From Saccharina japonica (taxonomy: Eukaryota; Sar; Phaeophyceae; Laminariales; Laminariaceae), in NCBI GenBank assembly GCA_008828725.1, contig MEHQ01000427.1:131369-195368 (forward strand): 64,000 nt of DNA, given 5' to 3'. Each line of letters opens with the position of its first letter. The first letter of the stretch is position 1. This document shows positions 58,786 to 64,000 of this stretch, piece by piece. The notes under the pieces are model-generated. The model was not told where the DNA came from. It saw only the letters and a program-made list of their open reading frames with translations, and did not search any database. The translations under genes were made by a program, and so were the position numbers.

Positions 58786-60796
58786 GAAAAAGACACATGT
58801 TTAGCTTCGTATTTTCAAGTGAGCCTGCTCTACCGATAAATCATTGCCATACCACGGAGCTGCTGGTGCAAACGGGTTGTGTGGCGGATAACCACTGTAG
58901 GCGCCAGCCCATAATGCTCCGCGCCCGAACAAAGATGATACATGACCGAATCAACACTCCAGGCGTCAATCCCCGCATGTTGGGCCTTGGTGTCTCCGGC
59001 AACAATGTTGCGCATACAATTCCTGGTACATAGTAACATAGGGTATTACTTCTGCACTGCTGCTATGTTTCCCTTCTTACTGCCGCGACTTGGTCACGAC
59101 TATAATTATACATGATGAGTTCATCATGTTTTCAGCAATCGCCATGCTACTTTTATAACGTATGTCATAAATATAAAATGTCGCTGACTGACGTACGACG
59201 TCGGGCTTTGGTGCTCCCGGTACCAATGTTGCGCATACAGTACCAGTTACCTGGTGCAGATATTGTAGTGCAGTATACCACTCGTACTGCTGTTGCCGTA
59301 GGTAACATTTTGTTGAATCGAGTACATGATGAGAGTATACATCAGTATGTGTTCACCAACAGCCAACAAAGGTTCTGATGAAGGCATTTCATGAACGTTG
59401 TGGACTTCATCCCGCACCTCCTCCTGTTGTTGGTGATGTTGTTGTCGGATTGCGCATTGATTGATGTTTCGTCCAGGCTATTGTCTTCCCTTGTATCTTG
59501 CTTCAACAGAACAGTAACCCTTCCGCACCTTAATTAGGCTCGACATGCACTATATCTCATTCACGAGGTGCAACACTACGAACCGAAATGGCATTTCCGA
59601 CGTGTAAGGAAGGGTATACTTCACGCATATATACCGGTATGCATTTACAATACTACTGTAGGAGTGCGTGATCATCGATTTATTCTGATCAGCAAACTAC
59701 TGTAACGTTTGCGTTAGTTAGTCCCACGGAGCAGCTCCTAGTCTTGGAAATGCACTTTCGCAAAACTCTGCAGTTGAAATGAGTGCTTCTGCCTAACGTG
59801 CTGCATGCAGTATAAATTATGCATATTATACTTATTATGTTGAATTCGTTTTGTCAGAGCTTATTCAGCGTTAGTCGAGACCCACTCAGCCCGTCGTTGA
59901 AGGCCACAGCTTCCACCCCGTCCTGTCTGGATTCGTACGTGTGCAGTTTTCTCGGTATTATTCGTGCCACTCATATCACGTTATCTCCCGTTCTTTCCCT
60001 TCGCTTGGGTATCAAGATTGTCATGACCCTCGCCCACCGGATGTCACGCGTGCAAAACGTATGTTTGCCCTTTTCACTCGCCGCAATGCAAGCAGTTCAT
60101 ACTCGAATCTAACCGTTATGATGTGTATTGTACTGTTTGTACGTAGTTCTAGAATATCAATAGCCGCAAGAGTGCAACGTCGTCGTTTCCTTTTCGCGCT
60201 TTCGTGCAGGAAGCCAAGCAGGTGCCACATTGCCCTCTCCCAGCCCAGGCGACTACTCGGTACCTCGTACCCATTTTCGGGATCACAGGCTAGATTGTAG
60301 TATTGGAAACTAGGAATAACCAGCGACCCCCCGATGTTTTCGACACTTTTTCTTTGTTTTGAACCGGAGTATTTTACGACCAATTTCCCACGGTATTTAG
60401 ACAGGGATTACCGATATAGGGTTTTGTGTGTAGGGTGTTCGTAAGCTTTTTGAATACTGCAGCAGTAGTCCAAAACGTGCACGTTGACTGAATTGGCCCT
60501 TCCCGTCATCTCAAACCCAACCCTTGGCCTATGTGAAATATTCGACAGAAAGCGTACAAACATATGTAGTACTGACTGACGTTGTTGAAAGCAGGAACGA
60601 CTCGTTGTGGTACGGATTGTATAACACAGACTCTACAGTAGTGTACGACAAAGCTATATACCTGGTATAGTGGTCGCTATTTCACAAACTGTAGTACACC
60701 CCATACAACTCTCTACACATTCCGTGGGTAGCTCTTTATTTTAGGAATGAATGCACTTTCGTTGTGGAGACACACTACTGCTGTAGTACCTGTCGG
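58786..60796. other. Intergenic stretch, no gene recognised
   Basis: Contains a roughly 45-bp motif present twice (about 58980-59030 and 59200-59250, sharing ACCAATGTTGCGCATACA or AACAATGTTGCGCATACA), a small palindrome (CATGATGAGTTCATCATG at about 59110), and an ATG frame of 88 codons at 59112-59378 that ends TGATGA, overlapping a further short ATG frame. No domain is recognised. Confidence 0.45.
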
Positions 60797-60958
60797 ACAG
60801 GCCATTGCGTTGTCTGCTCTGTTCGCTGCATTCCAACGTATTATGTCGGTGTCGCGGTTTTGTGACATCAAAATAACTTGAATCTCTCTAGGATGAAGAA
60901 TCGGCGCGGACACTGGGTGTGCTGGGTGCCGACGGGTAGGAAGAACGGCTCAATGTAA
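60797..60958. repeat. Dispersed repeat, copy 2 (partner at 18301-18460)
   Basis: Runs GGCCATTGCGTTGTCTGCTC through GTGTCGCGGTTTTGTGAC to AGGATGAAGAATCGGCGCGG and ACACTGGGTGTGCTGG, in the same order and spacing as the copy in NOX-A intron 13. Confidence 0.6.
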
Positions 60959-60978
60959 CAGCCGATTTTCCGAATTAA

Positions 60979-61377
60979 TAATTGCCTTTACGATGAGAAT
61001 GAAACTCGAAAGTATTGGTTTTTGAATCGTAAGAGATGTACTTCCCTCACAGTCATTTTTTCCACTGTACATTATTGTCAGTTGTAACACCCGTCGATGA
61101 CAAAAAAACGAAATCGGCATCGGCAGTCTCAAAATATCGAAGACCCCAGAAAATCTGAATTTATGGGCGAGGTACCTCGCTCATAGATGCAAATTCCCTT
61201 AAACCCTTGATTTTTCGAGCCTGTCAAGGTTGAGTTCAATTTATTTTTCGTGGATCGACACCTACCATCGAGGAACATATTTTCTAGGTCAAATTTTGAT
61301 CGTGAGCGAAATATAACTCTTAAACAATGACAAAGTACTAACAACATCGATTTTCATTCTCATCGGAAAGGCAATTC
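60979..61377. mobile_element. 400-bp MITE with 30-bp TIRs (AATTGCCTTTCCGATGAGAATG)
   Basis: The left end AATTGCCTTTACGATGAGAA then TGAAACTCGA is matched in inverted orientation on the right by TCGATTTTCATTCTCATCGG then AAAGGCAATT. Two or three mismatches over 30 bp. The interior is AT-rich with no long frame. Only one copy is in the window. Confidence 0.8.
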
Positions 61378-63780
61378 TCAATGAGGAAAGTGGGCTGCTA
61401 TGCGAAGAACTCGCACGAACTACGAATGTAGTCACTTTAGGTATATTTACTGTACAGAAGCACAGTACTAAACAGGGTAAGGGACTTTGCGAAACATAAA
61501 CAGTATTTATATTATGTATAATACCTCAAATTTATCGCAGCGTTTTTCTACCAACCTTTGTTAATTATACCAACTCTATTAGTAGTAAGCGGCGTTGTGG
61601 TATAGGACGGACCTCCAACCCCGAGTGTACTACGGGGCTACCTGCCGCATGCTGCAGTACGGATGCGCCTCATACAAGTTTTGACATGGTTCGCACACAG
61701 CTACTACTACTACTACTGCTGCTGTCTAACTGCTACCTAGATATGGCATCACGATTTCGCCGTACCTATACTCGTACTTCGTATATCTCTTTCCTTTCCC
61801 TTTACGTATCTATCTTGCTTCGCTCTTGTCCCGGCGTACTGCCTGTATTATGTTTCTTCTTGATTATTGTTGTTGCTTCGTTCGTGCAGCCGTTCCGTTT
61901 CATCACAAAATTTCTTGCGTTATTTTCGTATTCTTCGTACGTCATTATACTACTATGTCTCGTTACAGGTTTCCTTTTAGCCTATTTTCATGCTCGGTTT
62001 ATATTTCGTGTTTATCGTTTTTTATGTGGTTCTTTGTACTACAGTTTCTAGTCATTCGCAGTCCATGTTTCACTTACCTCGATTCCAATAAAATTCGGAT
62101 TGGTTTGTTTACGAGTCTGTGACCACAACATACTGTGTACCTGGTGTCTGGCTATTCTCCAAGATGAATACCGTAGTTAGGACGGAGAAACGAGTAAATG
62201 AATTCTAACATAAACTAGGACAGCAAGCAATCATCAAGGCAGCACCGATATGTTTGTAGCATACATGCGTTTCCATCTCTGCTACATGGCCATGCGATGT
62301 CTTTGCTACACGCGATACGAAGTATGCCACCCACTTGGTTTTTTTTTCGACACCGGTGCCAAGTCTCAGTGCTGCCACTGCCTGACGTCGAACGCATCCC
62401 TGCCCTAGGAAACATGGAAAATTGCTGGAATTCGGGGAAGCGATAGCACACGCTCCACAGGGCTCCATGCATTCATTTGTCGCGCTGATGACGTGGCGAG
62501 GGATGTGTGCATTTCGGTTCTGATTTCCCCTACCGTGGTATCAGTACGGCTACCCCCCCCGCTCCCCCCTCCTTATCTAGCCGCTAATATTGGCGTCCCC
62601 TGTGACATGGATTAGCGAGCTCCTCGAACCCTCCCCGCTAAGCCGCCTTGCTAAAGAAACGATCCGCCGCTTGAGCGACTTCCCGGCACCAGTTTGCCAT
62701 AGTGCTTAGCCCCGTGGGCCACAAAACCGTCTCGACTTGTCTCTATCCCAAACCGGATACAGAGGAGTGCTTGCCATGGGTCTCTCGCTCGCTCGAAACA
62801 CCTTGTTGAACTGAGGTCGTTTGCTCGACACTGGGACCTGGTATTGCCTGGTCAGCCCAGTCCCTGATTTTACCCACCAACCATTGTCCCGAACGCTGCC
62901 TGACCGGTTCGTCCATCGTTGTTCATCCGCTGAACGGTCGAGCCGGCAGAGAGGAGATGCCGTTTGCAGGAGGTCGACTCAACGTCGTTGGGCAGAACTA
63001 ATGAATGGATACGTGTTAGTCCAAAATAATACCTTTCATTACTGCACACGCTAGCATATTGTTTATAATCAGCTCCATTGGCAACCTGTCGAAAGGCATG
63101 TACAAAATTAATTGTGTTCAAGAAATTTTATTCCCATTCAAAGACATAATATATAGTAATTCTGACTTTTCTAGTGCTCACCACTATCGGCACGAAGTAG
63201 ACGTTCTCCGCCCCACACTTGATGGGTGCGTAAGGTGTTGTACTGCACTATAAACAGTATAAACAACATAAACATCCTCATCCATCACTATCTATTTTAG
63301 TTATGATTTTCCTCCCGACAAAATGTACTGGTTGAGTTCCATTCCAAGTCTAACCGAATCTCTTCGAATACCGCAGTCAGTCGTGGTGGTTGCAGTCTCG
63401 CTATACATTATTAGTAGTAGTATAACCTCTGAACCAACAGATATATAACCCACTTTCCCTTATTCGCGGCTCCTAGGTGGGCTTTCTTGCCTTGGCAGAT
63501 CCTTGCCTACCCTACTCCTCGTTGATGTCCAATTCCCACGGCATCGGAATGGTAGCCGCAGTGTCAATAAATACTGAATTCCTCACACCCATACCCCAAT
63601 AAATGCATTTAATTTTTCGATTGAAGTCTATTGGGCAGATACCCTACAAATTATTTCGAGCAACACGCAGGCATTCATAACAATATACTTCGTACACGAC
63701 TAACTTATGACTTACTAAATTTCAAGCGGGTATTATGGTTATAAGAATGGAACACTGCTGTGCTACTCCTATGTACTACC
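61378..63780. other. Intergenic stretch, no gene recognised
   Basis: A short CTA tract at about 61700 opens a T-rich, strongly pyrimidine-skewed stretch to about 62050 that yields a hydrophobic 121-codon frame (61686-62051), better explained by composition than by coding. The remaining sequence has only shadow frames, AT-rich DNA and short palindromic words. Confidence 0.45.
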
Positions 63781-63867
63781 GCCGCTACTACGACTACTAC
63801 TACAACTAATACTGTTAATACTATTAAACTACCACTATTCAATTACTACACTTACTACTGCTGCTAC

Positions 63868-63937
63868 TCTCCTCCTCCTCCTCCTCCTCCTCCTCCTCCT
63901 CCTCCTACAGCAGTAGTAGTAGTAGTAGTAGTAGTAG

Positions 63938-64000
<63 letters not shown>
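63868..64000. repeat. Compound triplet microsatellite with inverted GTA/TAC arms
   Basis: A CTC/CCT run (to about 63906) passes through TACAGCAG into about nine GTA units, then switches to TAC units that run off the window edge. The GTA and TAC arms are complementary, so single strands could fold into a long hairpin. Confidence 0.92.

Noticed and set aside
61686-62051. 121-codon hydrophobic membrane-protein-like ORF
   Set aside because: It begins in a CTA tract and runs through a T-rich stretch; hydrophobic codons are expected there, and a second frame in the same stretch looks equally hydrophobic.

Overview
The window looks like nuclear DNA of an intron-rich eukaryote. There is no operon structure. 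The only clear genes are cut into 17 short exons by GT-AG introns (mostly GTGAGT-type donors), and the rest is dense in microsatellites, MITE-like inverted-repeat elements and a tRNA-derived SINE. Long introns, triplet microsatellites and a NOX/ferric-reductase gene pair would suit a photosynthetic stramenopile (an ochrophyte, possibly brown-alga-like). That placement is inference; no marker gene in the window proves it.

Two paralogous genes on the + strand dominate the window. NOX-A spans about 5.65-21.02 kb and NOX-B about 35.78-47.40 kb. I rebuilt both exon by exon by matching coding blocks between them. Both models have 17 exons with the same intron phase at every junction; most exons have identical lengths, both frames stay open, and both end in TGA. 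The predicted products are about 680 and 735 residues. Each has six or so membrane helices with four conserved haem histidines (spacings 14 and 13, as in NOX-type enzymes), an HPFS FAD-binding motif, a GAGITP NADPH motif, an FGRP motif, an LYCG motif and a NOX-like KEYF tail. They should pass electrons from cytosolic NADPH through FAD and two haems across a membrane, to oxygen (superoxide) or ferric iron. Neither shows EF-hands. Both lack the usual GPYG loop and both carry two charged insertions in the NADPH domain.

Layout: 1-5.65 kb holds no clear gene, only repeats (an ATGGAAGT cluster, SINE copy 1, a GGACCA palindromic element, a TAG microsatellite). 5.65-21.02 kb is NOX-A; its 4.6-kb first intron carries SINE copy 2, and introns 2 and 3 carry a MITE with a 9-bp satellite and an 80-85-bp tandem repeat. 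21.02-35.78 kb is intergenic, with MITEs and a few weak coding-like segments. 35.78-47.40 kb is NOX-B, with MITEs in introns 5, 9 and 16. 47.40-64 kb is repeat-rich: a degenerate 150-180-bp tandem array broken by a MITE (53.3-54.8 kb), a GGACCA element nested in another copy of itself (57.0-57.2 kb), a 616-bp TIR element containing another GGACCA copy (58.2-58.8 kb), a 400-bp TIR element (61.0-61.4 kb) and an inverted GTA/TAC triplet tract at the end.

The main biological point is an old tandem duplication of a divergent NADPH oxidase/ferric reductase whose introns have become landing sites for several small transposon families. Outside these two genes I see only short unrecognised open frames.
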